From the NCBI GenBank assembly GCA_037443645.1, contig JBBINY010000031.1, forward strand, positions 1 through 33,660: a stretch of DNA of 33,660 bases, read 5' to 3'. Under the pieces are notes generated by a model. The model saw only the letters and a program-made list of their open reading frames with translations. It was not told where the DNA came from and made no database searches. Below, one piece after another: positions 7,359-16,216 of the stretch. Within the stretch, counting starts at the first letter, position 1; every line of letters starts with the position of its first letter. Position numbers and translations under genes: made by a program. The DNA comes from UBA2336 sp037443645. GTDB taxonomy: Bacteria; Bacteroidota; Bacteroidia; Cytophagales; Cyclobacteriaceae.

Positions 7359-8834
7359 TTAGTATTTGGCAGGCTGACCTCTTTTAGGCATCGTCTTCAG
7401 GATAAAATCACGAAGGTGTTCATTCGAAGAAGCCAGATCCTCGTCACGCAGGTACATCATGTGGCCGCTGCGATACCCTTCAAACCTGAAACGGTCTCTG
7501 AATTTTCCACTGGGATCAAGCTGCCACATGGTATACTTCGCTTCAAAGTAGGTGGTTGCTCCGTCATAGTAGCCGCATTGAAACATCACATTGAGATAAG
7601 GATTTTGCGCCATAGCCTGGCGGAGGTTTACCCCGGTGTTGTCGTTTGTCCGATCCCATGGATGAACCGGGCCGAACATGTTGTACTTCACATCGGTCTT
7701 ATATTTCAAGACTTCACGCAGGTAAAAGTTAATAGCCGGGGTAAAGGAGTGCAGCCAGGAAGTAAGCTCAGCAGCATAGTCGGGACGTTCGCCTGCATCC
7801 TTACGGTCGATGCCCAGGTAGCGGGAGTCGAGGCGGCCAACCGTGTATCCCTTATCGCGAAGCAACTCCTTCCAAAAAAAAGATGTGGGCACATCCAGGT
7901 TGTGCTGAAGAATCACTTTATCGGAGATGCCCGAGTAATAGGCCATTTTTGAAGCAACCTGTTTGCGTTTGGCATCATCCAGAAAACCGCCACGGGCAAT
8001 GGCCGGTATTACTTCATTTATAGTGTACTCCTCAACTTCAGGAAGCAAGTCCTTTAAATCTCTTCGCTGCAAGTCTGGTGGCAACGCCTTCTGGAACCAG
8101 GCTGCCGCAGTAAAGTAAGGCAGACGGTTTGCTGCCTGAACCTGCGGCCCGCGTTCAATCCCCAACTCGGTTGGCGAAACAAGAATTACACCATTCAAAT
8201 ACATCCATTGGTTATTCTGAAGTTCAAGCGCAAGGCCTGAAACACGTGTTGTTCCATAACTCTCTCCAATCAGGTATTTTGGCGATTGCCAGCGATTCCT
8301 TCTGCTCACAAACGTAGTCATCCACTCGGCCAAATATTTAACATCGGCATTCACTCCGAAAAATTCTTCCCGCTTGGTATCCTTATCGAGAATGCGGGAA
8401 TAGCCGGTATTTACCGGGTCGATGTAAACAATATCAGCCACATCCAGTACACTGTGGGGATTTTCCTTAACCCCATAGGGCTGAACAGGGTAGCCCTCCG
8501 AATCAATTTCAAGCACCCGTGGACCTGTGTAGGCAATGTGCATCCAAACAGAAGCTGAACCAGGGCCTCCGTTGTAAGAAAAAATGAGGGGACGCGGAGC
8601 CCTGTCTTTTATATCGGTGCGTTCATAATACGTGTAGAAAAGCGAAGCAATAACCTTCCCATCGGCATTCCACACCGGTTGCGTGCCGGCTGTTGCTGTA
8701 TAGGGAACAAGCTTGCCTTTAATAGTAACCTGGTGGGTTGTGGTTACGGCAGACTCGCCCTCCAGAATGCGCTGGGCAAATGCGGTGGCGATGACCAGGA
8801 ACAATAACAAGGTGCTGGTAATTCGTGCTTTCAT
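7359..8834 (-). CDS. Secreted serine carboxypeptidase, peptidase family S10
   Basis: The 491-residue protein matches family S10, alpha/beta-hydrolase enzymes that remove C-terminal amino acids. It has the oxyanion motif YNGGPGSAS, the nucleophile Ser192 in GESYGTTR, and the probable catalytic Asp424 (YYDGATTYFEAKYT) and His458 (YRSGHMMYL). The frame extends to 8945, but the true start is the ATG at 8834, which begins a clear Sec signal peptide (MKARITSTLLLFLVIATAFAQ); the extension is cysteine-rich and not signal-like. The protein is probably periplasmic or outer-membrane associated and could act in peptide scavenging. The gene stands alone, divergent from the DUF4256 gene and convergent with the ECF operon across an inverted repeat. 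Confidence 0.88.
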   Translation of the reverse strand: MKARITSTLLLFLVIATAFAQRILEGESAVTTTHQVTIKGKLVPYTATAGTQPVWNADGKVIASLFYTYYERTDIKDRAPRPLIFSYNGGPGSASVWMHIAYTGPRVLEIDSEGYPVQPYGVKENPHSVLDVADIVYIDPVNTGYSRILDKDTKREEFFGVNADVKYLAEWMTTFVSRRNRWQSPKYLIGESYGTTRVSGLALELQNNQWMYLNGVILVSPTELGIERGPQVQAANRLPYFTAAAWFQKALPPDLQRRDLKDLLPEVEEYTINEVIPAIARGGFLDDAKRKQVASKMAYYSGISDKVILQHNLDVPTSFFWKELLRDKGYTVGRLDSRYLGIDRKDAGERPDYAAELTSWLHSFTPAINFYLREVLKYKTDVKYNMFGPVHPWDRTNDNTGVNLRQAMAQNPYLNVMFQCGYYDGATTYFEAKYTMWQLDPSGKFRDRFRFEGYRSGHMMYLRDEDLASSNEHLRDFILKTMPKRGQPAKY

Positions 8835-8965
8835 AGAATATGGGTTTATCTGGTTTAAAAATACGGCATTAGACCGACTGACCACTAACTTTTTGCTGAG
8901 CGGTTGCTTTTGGCAGCAATCCGGCACACAGGAGTAAAGAGCCACCTATCTATTCAACAAATACT

Positions 8966-8973
8966 TATCTTTC
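8966..8973 (+). promoter_or_regulatory. Possible -7 box for the DUF4256 gene
   Basis: TATCTTTC matches seven of eight positions of TAnnTTTG, and lies 21 bases before the ATG at 8995. No clear -33 TTTG is seen. Confidence 0.25.
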
Positions 8974-8994
8974 GAACATGCAATTAGCCAAAGC

Positions 8995-9585
8995 ATGAGC
9001 AAAACCAGAAAGACAGGCAAAGGGATTAAACCCCTAAGTTTGCCAGCAGAATCGCGGGCTGAATTGATCCTTGCACTACAAAAGCGATTCGAAAAAAATA
9101 TGGACCGTCATAAAGGCCTGAAATGGTCTAGCGTACTTGCCCGGCTCGAAAAAAAGCCGGATAAATTATGGTCGCTCCACGAAATGGAAAGAACCGGGGG
9201 CGAACCCGATGTAGTAAACCTCGACAAAAAAACAGGTGAATATATTTTTATGGATTGCTCATTGGAAAGTCCTAAGGGACGAAGAAGTCTCTGTTATGAC
9301 TTGGACGCCCTGGAATCCAGAAAAGAGCATAAGCCTGGCGGCAGCGCAGTTGGTAGGGCTGCCGAAATGGGTATTGATTTACTGACGGAGGAGCAATACC
9401 GGGAATTGCAACAACTGGGAAAGTTCGACATGAAAACATCCAGCTGGGTCAAAACAACGGATAGTGTCAGGAAACTGGGAGGCGCCCTTTTCGGTGATTA
9501 CCGGTTTGGCAGGGTGTTCATTTATCACAACGGGGCTGAGTCATACTATGCCGCACGGGGATTTCGGGGTATACTTAGGGTTTAG
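8995..9585 (+). CDS. DUF4256 family protein
   Basis: The 196-residue protein matches the family I know as DUF4256, whose function is not established. Family hallmarks are the helix RFEKNMDRHKGLKWSSVLAR, the WSLHEMERTGGEPDVV segment, then YIFMDCSLESPKGRRSLCYD, the LLTEEQYRELQQLGKFDMKT segment, and the C-terminal FIYHNGAESYYAARGFRG. Only about 20 basic residues precede the domain, with no signal peptide or membrane helix, so the protein should be cytoplasmic. The ATG at 8995 is followed immediately by this short basic lead. The gene is single, between a divergent S10 peptidase and a convergent lipoprotein gene. Confidence 0.85.
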   Translation: MSKTRKTGKGIKPLSLPAESRAELILALQKRFEKNMDRHKGLKWSSVLARLEKKPDKLWSLHEMERTGGEPDVVNLDKKTGEYIFMDCSLESPKGRRSLCYDLDALESRKEHKPGGSAVGRAAEMGIDLLTEEQYRELQQLGKFDMKTSSWVKTTDSVRKLGGALFGDYRFGRVFIYHNGAESYYAARGFRGILRV

Positions 9586-9620
9586 TTCAAACACCTGAGT
9601 TATCCGGAAGAGTGTCCTTT

Positions 9621-11333
9621 TCAGTAATTCTTATAAAACTGATTAATCTTTGAAATTACCTGATCAAATATCGGTCGGGTAAACTCAGTAAACAGATCCT
9701 GCGGTGGTGGCGGAACCTGCTCACGCTGCCGGCTCAACTGCACCTGATGGGGTGTGAGAGCACGCTCATCGCCATTAAAGGTGGCCCACTCTGATACCCA
9801 AACATATTCGCCAGGCATTTTCTCAACGGCCAGCACGCCATTGGTGCGTGCATCAATAATCTGAAAGTTAAGCGTTCCTTTCGAGGTAGTCGTTTTACGG
9901 GAATGGTATAAGGTTGCCTTCACTGTTCCATACACCTTCACCGTGTCTGCCGGTCCGGCAAACAACCAATTGTGCTGGGTACCCGTAAAAGCCAACAACC
10001 ACGAAGTGGCCTGCGGAGGAATGGCCGAGCCACCACTTCCTTTGCCTTTATTATCCCCCGGCTTTTTCTGGTCTTTCTTATCATCACAGGGGCCTTCTGT
10101 GTCGCCATGGGCGAGGTGAGCCTTCAGGGCGTTACGTGAAATAACCAGGGTATGCCTGGCATTGGGGTTTCCCGGAGGGATATGGCAAATGGTTACCCGG
10201 TCCTTCTCCTCAATCTTTTCATCTTTGGTGTCCTCCGTAGGGTCTTTCTCATTTTCCTTCTTCTCGTCTTTTACATCTTCCTTCTTTTCATCCCCTGGTT
10301 CGTCTTTCTTTTCATCTTTAGGCTCATCCCTTTTCACGTCTTTGGGTTCTTCCTTCTTTTCATCAACAGGTTTATCGTCTTTTGACTTATCAACCGGGTT
10401 TTTCGGTTTTTCTTCTTTGGGATCTTCTTTCTTGCCGTCTTTCACATCACCGGGCTTGTCTACAGGGTCTATCTTTTTATCTTCGGTTTTGCGCTCCCCT
10501 CCTCCTGCAGAGCCTGCCGTAACATAGGTGGCGATAACCACACTGTCCTTTGTAAGCGCATACTCCTTTTCATGCAGGAAAACCTGACCCACCACAAAGT
10601 CATCAAACTGAATGCGCACGATGTGATCGGGCTTCACATTCAAGGTCTGTGCCTCTTTCAATGTATAAAACTTCACAAACTCACTCAGCGAAGTTGAATG
10701 CAGGTATTCCGAAACCCTGTTATCGAAGAACTCGGCACTCACACCAATGTTGCGCGACATAGCGGGGATTGGCTCCATAACTACTTTCACCGTTGCCGCC
10801 CATAAGGCTGCGTCAATCATTTCCTGCACATCCTTATAACCGGGCACGAATTCATCGGCCTGCCTGAATAACCTGTAGGCTTCCTTTGCCTTATCGCGGG
10901 TGCCTGCCGCCATGGCTGCTATACCGGCTTCATAATTTTCCTGGGCTGCATTTCGCTTCGCTTCAGCTAGTTTGTCGGAATAATTAACCGGATTGGGGAT
11001 CACCCTGAGCGCTCCCGGAGATCGCCTGATTTCATCATACATAACATTGATGGTTGTGTATGACTGCACCACGGTAGTCCACTTGAACTGGGCATTTGAA
11101 GCGATGGCCGCCTTTGCCTGGTCATCATAGAATGCTACCGCCAGCGGGTATGCATCCCGCAAAGCCTCGGCCGACTTGCTGTGATCAGGATCCCTCCTTA
11201 ACCGGTTGGTGGAGGTGATCACCGCTTAATAATAATTTCCGCGTTGATAGGCTTTCTTGCCGGATGAACACGAGTCAAACAGCAAAACCGAGACAACGCC
11301 AAACGAGAAAAGGAGCAGGCTGAGGCGAATCAT
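9621..11333 (-). pseudogene. Lipoprotein gene interrupted by an in-frame TAA (charged linker and CHxPPGNP-HGD motif)
   Basis: ATG at 11333 begins a lipoprotein signal peptide ending LLFDSCSSGKK, with the probable lipidated cysteine in DSC. After 35 codons (…YQRGNYY) a TAA occurs at 11228-11226. The same frame then continues for 533 codons from a GTG at 11222, starting ITSTNRLRRDPDHSKSAEAL. Numbering from that GTG, residues 1-140 are helical and repeat-like. Residues 244-341 are a Lys/Glu/Asp/Pro-rich linker, and 342-379 hold the motif VTICHIPPGNPNARHTL…AHLAHGDTEGPC. A short charged linker follows, then a beta-rich C-terminal domain with PGEYVWVSEWATFNGDERAL. A single base change (for example GAA to TAA) would explain the break. 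Without the first part the product has no export signal, so the gene is either newly inactivated, recoded, or affected by a sequencing error. The function is unknown. Confidence 0.8.
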
Positions 11334-11432
11334 TGTCTTTTTTCATCAATTTACGAATTACCATGTGATCTGCCAGCTCGCGATGCACAACTTCGTTATG
11401 CACCAAAACCAGAATTGCACTACCTTAGAATC

Positions 11433-13799
11433 ATGATGTACCGTATAATTAATTTCTTGCTCACTGCAACTATTATCCTGGCCAGTCATTTCGGGGTAAA
11501 AAGCCAGTCGTACCTCCCGGAAAAAAGTAATCCGCGAATCAAAATCCAGCCGGTTGCGCCACTAAACGCCTACGCATTCAACCTGGCTGATGTGAAACTG
11601 ATTGGGGAAAGTGTGTTTAAGAAAGCCAGAGACCGCGATGAGAAGTATCTCCTCTCGATAGAGCCCGACCGGCTGCTTCACCGCTTCCACCTTCATGCAG
11701 GTCTTGCAACCAAAGGTGAGATTTACCGGGGTTGGGAGAGTGACGGGCTCTCCGGCCACACCCTGGGCCATTACCTATCGGCTTGCGCGTTGTTATTTGC
11801 TTCCACCGGAAATGATGAATTCAGACAACGCACCGATTACATCGTTGAAGAACTGGCAAAATGCCAGCATGCCCGCGGAACCGGGTATGTAGGGGCCATC
11901 CCAAAAGAAGATTCAATCTTTTGGAAAGTTCAGCACGGCATTATCAAGTCATCGGGTTTTGACCTGAACGGTGGATGGTCGCCCTGGTACACGGTGCACA
12001 AGGTAATGACAGGCTTAACCGATGCCTACCTTTACACCGGCAATACAAAAGCACTTGAGGTAGTAACCGGCATGGCCGACTGGACCGGCAACCTGTTGAA
12101 GGACTTGAACGATAACCAGTTGGAAGAAATGCGCAAGTGTGAATACGGAGGCATGAACGATGTACTGGTGCACCTCTACGAACTCACGGGCAATAAAAAA
12201 TACCTGGATCTGTCGTGGAAGTTCCATGATCACTTTGTACTCGATGAACTGGCCAAAGAGGTTGACCCGATGCCGGGCAAACACGCAAACACCAACATTC
12301 CGAAAGTGACAGGCTGCGCACGCAGATACAGCCTGACAGGCAGGCAACCGGATAAGACTATTGCCGAATTCTTCTGGAAAACCATGGTGAACAGCCATAC
12401 CTATGTAATTGGTGGTAACAGCAACTACGAATATTGTGGCGATGCGGGTAAATTAAACGACCGGCTGAGCGATAATACCTGTGAGACCTGCAATACCTAC
12501 AACATGCTAAAGCTTACACGGTATATGTTTGCCCTGCAGCCAACAACACACTATGCAGATTATTATGAGCGAGCGCTTTATAATCACATTTTAGCTTCTC
12601 AGAATCCGGACGATGGCATGATGTGTTACTTTGTTCCGCTGCGGATGGGCTCCAAAAAAACATTCAGCAGTCCGTTCAACACCTTTACCTGCTGCGTTGG
12701 AAGCGGCATGGAAAACCACGTTAAATACAACGAGGGCATCTATTACGAGGGAGCAGACGGAAGCGTGTACATCAACTTATTCATTGCGTCTGAATTATCG
12801 TGGCGAAGCAAGGGTGTTACGCTGATCCAGGAAACAGGATTTCCGGAGGAAGCCGCAGCGCGGATCAGCATCAAATCTGCCAAACCGCAAAAATTCACCC
12901 TGCGAATCAGGCATCCAAAGTGGGCAAGCTATGTATCGATCCGGATAAACGGGAAAGACCATCCAATAAAAAAAGATGCATCCGGTTACCTGACGATAAA
13001 CAGAACGTGGAAAGACAACGACCAGGTTTCCATTGGCTTACCCATGGGCCTGTATTCGGAAAGCATTCCCGACAATCCCGATCGGATAGCTATTTTATAT
13101 GGCCCCCTGGTAATGGCCGGCCAACTCGGCACGGAAATGCCCGATCCTGTTTTTGGTACTACCGTTCTGCTAACGGACGAGCGCAACCCCTCGCACTGGC
13201 TCAGGCAAGGTAAGGAGCCACTCTCGTTCAACACACACCAGGTTGCACGTCCTCAGGACGTAACACTGATTCCATTCTATAAGACGTACACCAACTACTA
13301 CAATGTGTATTGGGATTTTTTCAGTCCGGCTCAATGGGATCAACGGCAGGCCGAATTTGAAGCAGAGAAAAAACGCATTTACGAACTTGAGCAGCGTACA
13401 ATCGACATCATCCGCATTGGTGAAATGCAACCCGAGCGGGATCATAAACTGAAAGCCAGCGAACGATCTTATGTAAGTCATGCGCTTGGCAGGCCCGGTC
13501 GCGAAGTGCGGTTGGGCGGATACTTTGAATTTGAAATGAAGGTTGAACCCGGTGTGGAGAATTCTCTTTTGTGCTCATACATTGGTGATGACCGCAACCG
13601 TGCCTTTGACATCCTGGTTAATGATGCAGTAATTGCTACGCAAGAACTTACGGGAGGAGAATCGGGGAGGTTTTTCGATGTGGAATATCCAATACCCCTG
13701 GCCATAGCCAAAAACCACAATCAGGTACTTATCCGCATCCAGGCTCATGCCGGAAAAACGGCAGGGCGGGTTTTCGGCTGCAGGACGTTGAAGAAATAA
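11433..13799 (+). CDS. Secreted glycoside hydrolase family 127 (beta-L-arabinofuranosidase-like)
   Basis: The 788-residue protein matches GH127 (formerly DUF1680), retaining glycosidases that cut beta-L-arabinofuranosides and related plant sugars. The (alpha/alpha)6 barrel is recognisable from GLSGHTLGHYLSACALLFAS, WSPWYTVHKVMTGLTDAYLY and GGMNDVLVHLYELTG. The zinc-thiolate site is complete: Glu351 and Cys353 in CETCNTYNMLKLTR, and Cys420-Cys421 in FTCCVGSGMENH; one of this Cys pair is the catalytic nucleophile in the family. A C-terminal beta-rich region of about 130 residues follows. The frame is open to a TTG at 11415, but I chose ATG 11433 (11436 also possible) because it begins the signal peptide YRIINFLLTATIILASHFG. 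No SusC/SusD partner is nearby, so it is not in a typical polysaccharide utilisation locus. Confidence 0.9.
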   Translation: MMYRIINFLLTATIILASHFGVKSQSYLPEKSNPRIKIQPVAPLNAYAFNLADVKLIGESVFKKARDRDEKYLLSIEPDRLLHRFHLHAGLATKGEIYRGWESDGLSGHTLGHYLSACALLFASTGNDEFRQRTDYIVEELAKCQHARGTGYVGAIPKEDSIFWKVQHGIIKSSGFDLNGGWSPWYTVHKVMTGLTDAYLYTGNTKALEVVTGMADWTGNLLKDLNDNQLEEMRKCEYGGMNDVLVHLYELTGNKKYLDLSWKFHDHFVLDELAKEVDPMPGKHANTNIPKVTGCARRYSLTGRQPDKTIAEFFWKTMVNSHTYVIGGNSNYEYCGDAGKLNDRLSDNTCETCNTYNMLKLTRYMFALQPTTHYADYYERALYNHILASQNPDDGMMCYFVPLRMGSKKTFSSPFNTFTCCVGSGMENHVKYNEGIYYEGADGSVYINLFIASELSWRSKGVTLIQETGFPEEAAARISIKSAKPQKFTLRIRHPKWASYVSIRINGKDHPIKKDASGYLTINRTWKDNDQVSIGLPMGLYSESIPDNPDRIAILYGPLVMAGQLGTEMPDPVFGTTVLLTDERNPSHWLRQGKEPLSFNTHQVARPQDVTLIPFYKTYTNYYNVYWDFFSPAQWDQRQAEFEAEKKRIYELEQRTIDIIRIGEMQPERDHKLKASERSYVSHALGRPGREVRLGGYFEFEMKVEPGVENSLLCSYIGDDRNRAFDILVNDAVIATQELTGGESGRFFDVEYPIPLAIAKNHNQVLIRIQAHAGKTAGRVFGCRTLKK

Positions 13800-13801
13800 A
13801 A

Positions 13802-13830
13802 AAAGCAACGCATACAAGGTGCGTTGCTTT
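13802..13830. terminator. Bidirectional terminator between GH127 and katG
   Basis: Eleven perfectly paired bases (13802-13812 with 13820-13830, AAAGCAACGCA/TGCGTTGCTTT) enclose a seven-base loop. On the minus strand the stem is followed by a run of T residues, giving a strong katG terminator. On the plus strand only TTT follows, so it ends GH127 transcription less strongly. Confidence 0.85.
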
Positions 13831-13857
13831 CCAAACCTAACCCCCTGTTAATAGGTG

Positions 13858-16056
13858 TTACTTCTGCAAATCAAACCGGTCCAGGTTCATTACTTTGTTC
13901 CATGCGGCAATAAAGTCATGAACAAACTTTTCTCCGGCATCCGCACTTCCATACACTTCGGCCAGTGCGCGCAACTCGGAATTAGAACCAAAGATCAAGT
14001 CAACCCGGGTAGCCGTCCACTTTACGTCACCGGTTTTGCGGTCACGGCCCTCAAAAACATCCTGCGACCCGTTAACGCCTTTCCATACCGTACCCATATC
14101 CAGCAGGTTCACAAAAAAGTCGTTGGTAAGCGTGCCGGTTTTTTTGGTGAAGACACCATGCTTCGAGCCGTCAAAGTTGGCACCGAGGGCACGCATACCG
14201 CCAATCAACACAGTCATTTCGGGTGCCGTTAAGGTTAGTAATTGTGCTTTGTCCACCAACAGATCCTCCGCAGAAATGGTGTAAGTGCCTTTCAGGTAAT
14301 TTCTGAAGCCATCAGCAATCGGTTCAAGCACTGCAAATGATTCCACATCGGTTTGTTCCTGGGAAGCATCGGCACGCCCAGGGGTGAAGGGCACCTTTAC
14401 ATTAAAGCCGGCATCTTTGGCCGCTTTCTCTACCGCTGCACAACCGGCCAGCACGATGAGGTCAGCCAGGGATACCTGCTTGCCACCGGCCGACTTATTG
14501 AATTCCTGTTGAATGCCTTCGAGTGCATTCAACACCTTGGCGAGTTGAGCCGGATTATTTACGCTCCAGTCTTTCTGGGGAGCAAGTCGAATGCGGGCAC
14601 CGTTGGCTCCTCCGCGTTTATCCGATCCCCGAAAAGTAGAAGCTGACGCCCATGCTGAAAGAACAAGCTGTGATACCGAGAAACCTGAGGCAAGTATCTT
14701 ATTCTTCAGAGTTTCAGCATCCTTCTCATCAATCAGTTTATACGTTATGGCCGGGATGGGATCCTGCCAGATGAGTTCTTCTTTAGGCACTTCCGGTCCG
14801 AGATACCGTGCGCGGGGCCCCATATCGCGATGGGTAAGTTTAAACCACGCACGGGCAAATGCATCAGCAAACTCATCCGGATTTTCCATAAAGCGCCTTG
14901 ATATCTTTTCATACGCGGGATCAAAGCGCAATGAAAGATCGGTGGTAAGCATGCGGGGCTCCTGCCGCTTTGATTTATCGTGTGCATCCGGAACCGTGCC
15001 TGCACCCGCTCCGTTCTTTGGCCGCCACTGGTGTGCGCCTGCTGGACTTTTAAACAGTTCCCATTCATAGCCGAACAAATTCCAGAAGAAGTTATTGCTC
15101 CATTTGGTAGGCGTGGTAGTCCAGGTAACTTCAATGCCGCTGGTAATCGTATCGCCACCCTTGCCCGAACCATAGCTGTTCTTCCAGCCAAGGCCTTGCT
15201 CTTCAATACCGGCTGCTTCCGGATCAGCGCCCACGTGTGTTTCCGGTGCTGCACCATGCGCTTTGCCAAAGGTGTGCCCTCCTGCAATAAGAGCAACGGT
15301 TTCTTCATCATTCATCGCCATGCGTTTAAACGTTTCGCGAATGTCTTTTGCAGCAGCAATTGGATCAGGATTTCCGTTAGGGCCTTGCGGGTTCACGTAG
15401 ATCAAGCCCATCTGCACAGCGGCAAGCGGGTTTTCAAGATTGCGCTCTCCCGAGTATCGCTTATCACCAAGCCATTCTTTCTCGGCACCCCAGTATACAT
15501 CCTGATCGGGCTCCCACACATCTTCACGGCCACCGGCAAAACCAAACGTTTTAAAGCCCATCGACTCAAGCGCTACGTTACCGGTAAGAATAAGCAAGTC
15601 GGCCCAGGAAATTTTGCGTCCATATTTTTGCTTGATCGGCCAAAGCAACCTGCGGGCCTTATCGAGGTTCACATTGTCGGGCCAGCTATTGAGTGGTGCG
15701 AAACGCTGCTGACCGGAGCCTGCCCCACCGCGTCCGTCACCGGTGCGGTAGGTACCCGCTGCGTGCCAGGCCATACGGATGAACAAGCCTCCATAGTGGC
15801 CAAAATCTGCCGGCCACCAATCCTGTGAGTCGGTCATCAATGCCGTAAGATCCTTTTTTAGCGCTGTCAGATCCAGTTTTTTGAATTCTTCGGCATAGTT
15901 GAAGGCCTCTCCCATCGGATCCGATAAGGAAGAATGCTGACGCAGGATATTCAATTTAAGCTGGTTGGGCCACCAATCCTGATTTTGTGTACCCTTACCT
16001 GCCGCATGGTTAAACGGGCATTTGCCCTGACCATTTGTTACTGAATTATTTTCCAT
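13858..16056 (-). CDS. katG: Catalase-peroxidase KatG
   Basis: KatG is a haem enzyme that destroys hydrogen peroxide by catalase and peroxidase reactions. The 732-residue protein has the two-domain length of the family. The distal haem pocket is FIRMAWHAAGTYR with Arg94, Trp97 and His98. The proximal ligand is His261 in AGGHTFGKAHG. The covalent Met-Tyr-Trp adduct that gives catalase activity is predicted as Trp97-Tyr220-Met246, with Tyr220 in MGLIYVNPQGPNG. The C-terminal haemless domain is complete to WNKVMNLDRFDL. The frame extends to 16152, but ATG 16056 (MENNSVTNGQGKCPFNH) is the usual KatG N-terminus. The gene diverges from oxyR, so peroxide induction through OxyR is likely, and it ends in a strong hairpin terminator. 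Confidence 0.96.
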   Translation of the reverse strand: MENNSVTNGQGKCPFNHAAGKGTQNQDWWPNQLKLNILRQHSSLSDPMGEAFNYAEEFKKLDLTALKKDLTALMTDSQDWWPADFGHYGGLFIRMAWHAAGTYRTGDGRGGAGSGQQRFAPLNSWPDNVNLDKARRLLWPIKQKYGRKISWADLLILTGNVALESMGFKTFGFAGGREDVWEPDQDVYWGAEKEWLGDKRYSGERNLENPLAAVQMGLIYVNPQGPNGNPDPIAAAKDIRETFKRMAMNDEETVALIAGGHTFGKAHGAAPETHVGADPEAAGIEEQGLGWKNSYGSGKGGDTITSGIEVTWTTTPTKWSNNFFWNLFGYEWELFKSPAGAHQWRPKNGAGAGTVPDAHDKSKRQEPRMLTTDLSLRFDPAYEKISRRFMENPDEFADAFARAWFKLTHRDMGPRARYLGPEVPKEELIWQDPIPAITYKLIDEKDAETLKNKILASGFSVSQLVLSAWASASTFRGSDKRGGANGARIRLAPQKDWSVNNPAQLAKVLNALEGIQQEFNKSAGGKQVSLADLIVLAGCAAVEKAAKDAGFNVKVPFTPGRADASQEQTDVESFAVLEPIADGFRNYLKGTYTISAEDLLVDKAQLLTLTAPEMTVLIGGMRALGANFDGSKHGVFTKKTGTLTNDFFVNLLDMGTVWKGVNGSQDVFEGRDRKTGDVKWTATRVDLIFGSNSELRALAEVYGSADAGEKFVHDFIAAWNKVMNLDRFDLQK

Positions 16057-16214
16057 GGATATGTGATTATTGTTTTTGTTTTGCTTTAAGTATACGGCCA
16101 ACCGAACGATCCGTCCAATGACGCTTGTCAGGTTTCCCGGACGGGAAGACAATGCTAGTCGTTCGGATTAAATAAATCAAATTGATTATTTTTATAAACT
16201 TATAGTCTACATCT
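16057..16214. promoter_or_regulatory. katG-oxyR divergent regulatory region
   Basis: This 158-base region must hold the promoters of both genes. Besides the OxyR-type site at its oxyR end, it contains an 8-base inverted repeat, CCGAACGA at 16102-16109 and TCGTTCGG at 16159-16166, spaced by 49 bases on the katG side. On the katG strand TCAATTTG (plus-strand CAAATTGA, 16178-16185) is one mismatch from TAnnTTTG. None of these is proven. Confidence 0.5.
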
Positions 16215-16216
16215 AT
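16181..16216 (+). promoter_or_regulatory. Candidate OxyR operator overlapping the oxyR start codon
   Basis: ATAGTCTACATCTAT at 16202-16216 matches the enterobacterial OxyR half-operator ATAGntnnnanCTAT at nine of ten defined positions. A weaker copy, ATTGATTATTTTTAT, lies at 16181-16195 with a gap of six (seven in E. coli). The strong copy covers the ATG of oxyR at 16215, as expected for autoregulation. Confidence 0.55.

Noticed and set aside
7332..7952. 206-codon plus-strand frame at the end of the S10 peptidase
   Set aside because: Antisense to the peptidase catalytic region; the composition is that of a shadow frame.
8835..8945. N-terminal extension of the S10 peptidase
   Set aside because: It is cysteine-rich and not signal-like, whereas ATG 8834 begins a clear signal peptide.
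10152..10527. Two overlapping plus-strand open frames rich in Phe, Ser and Leu
   Set aside because: They are antisense to the Lys/Glu/Asp-rich linker of the lipoprotein; GAA/AAA codons read backwards give TTC/TTT runs.
14980..15828. 282-codon plus-strand frame inside katG
   Set aside because: It is fully antisense to a well-conserved katG, with no recognisable domain and no promoter.
16057..16152. 32-residue N-terminal extension of KatG
   Set aside because: It covers the whole promoter region, and the normal KatG N-terminus begins at 16056.
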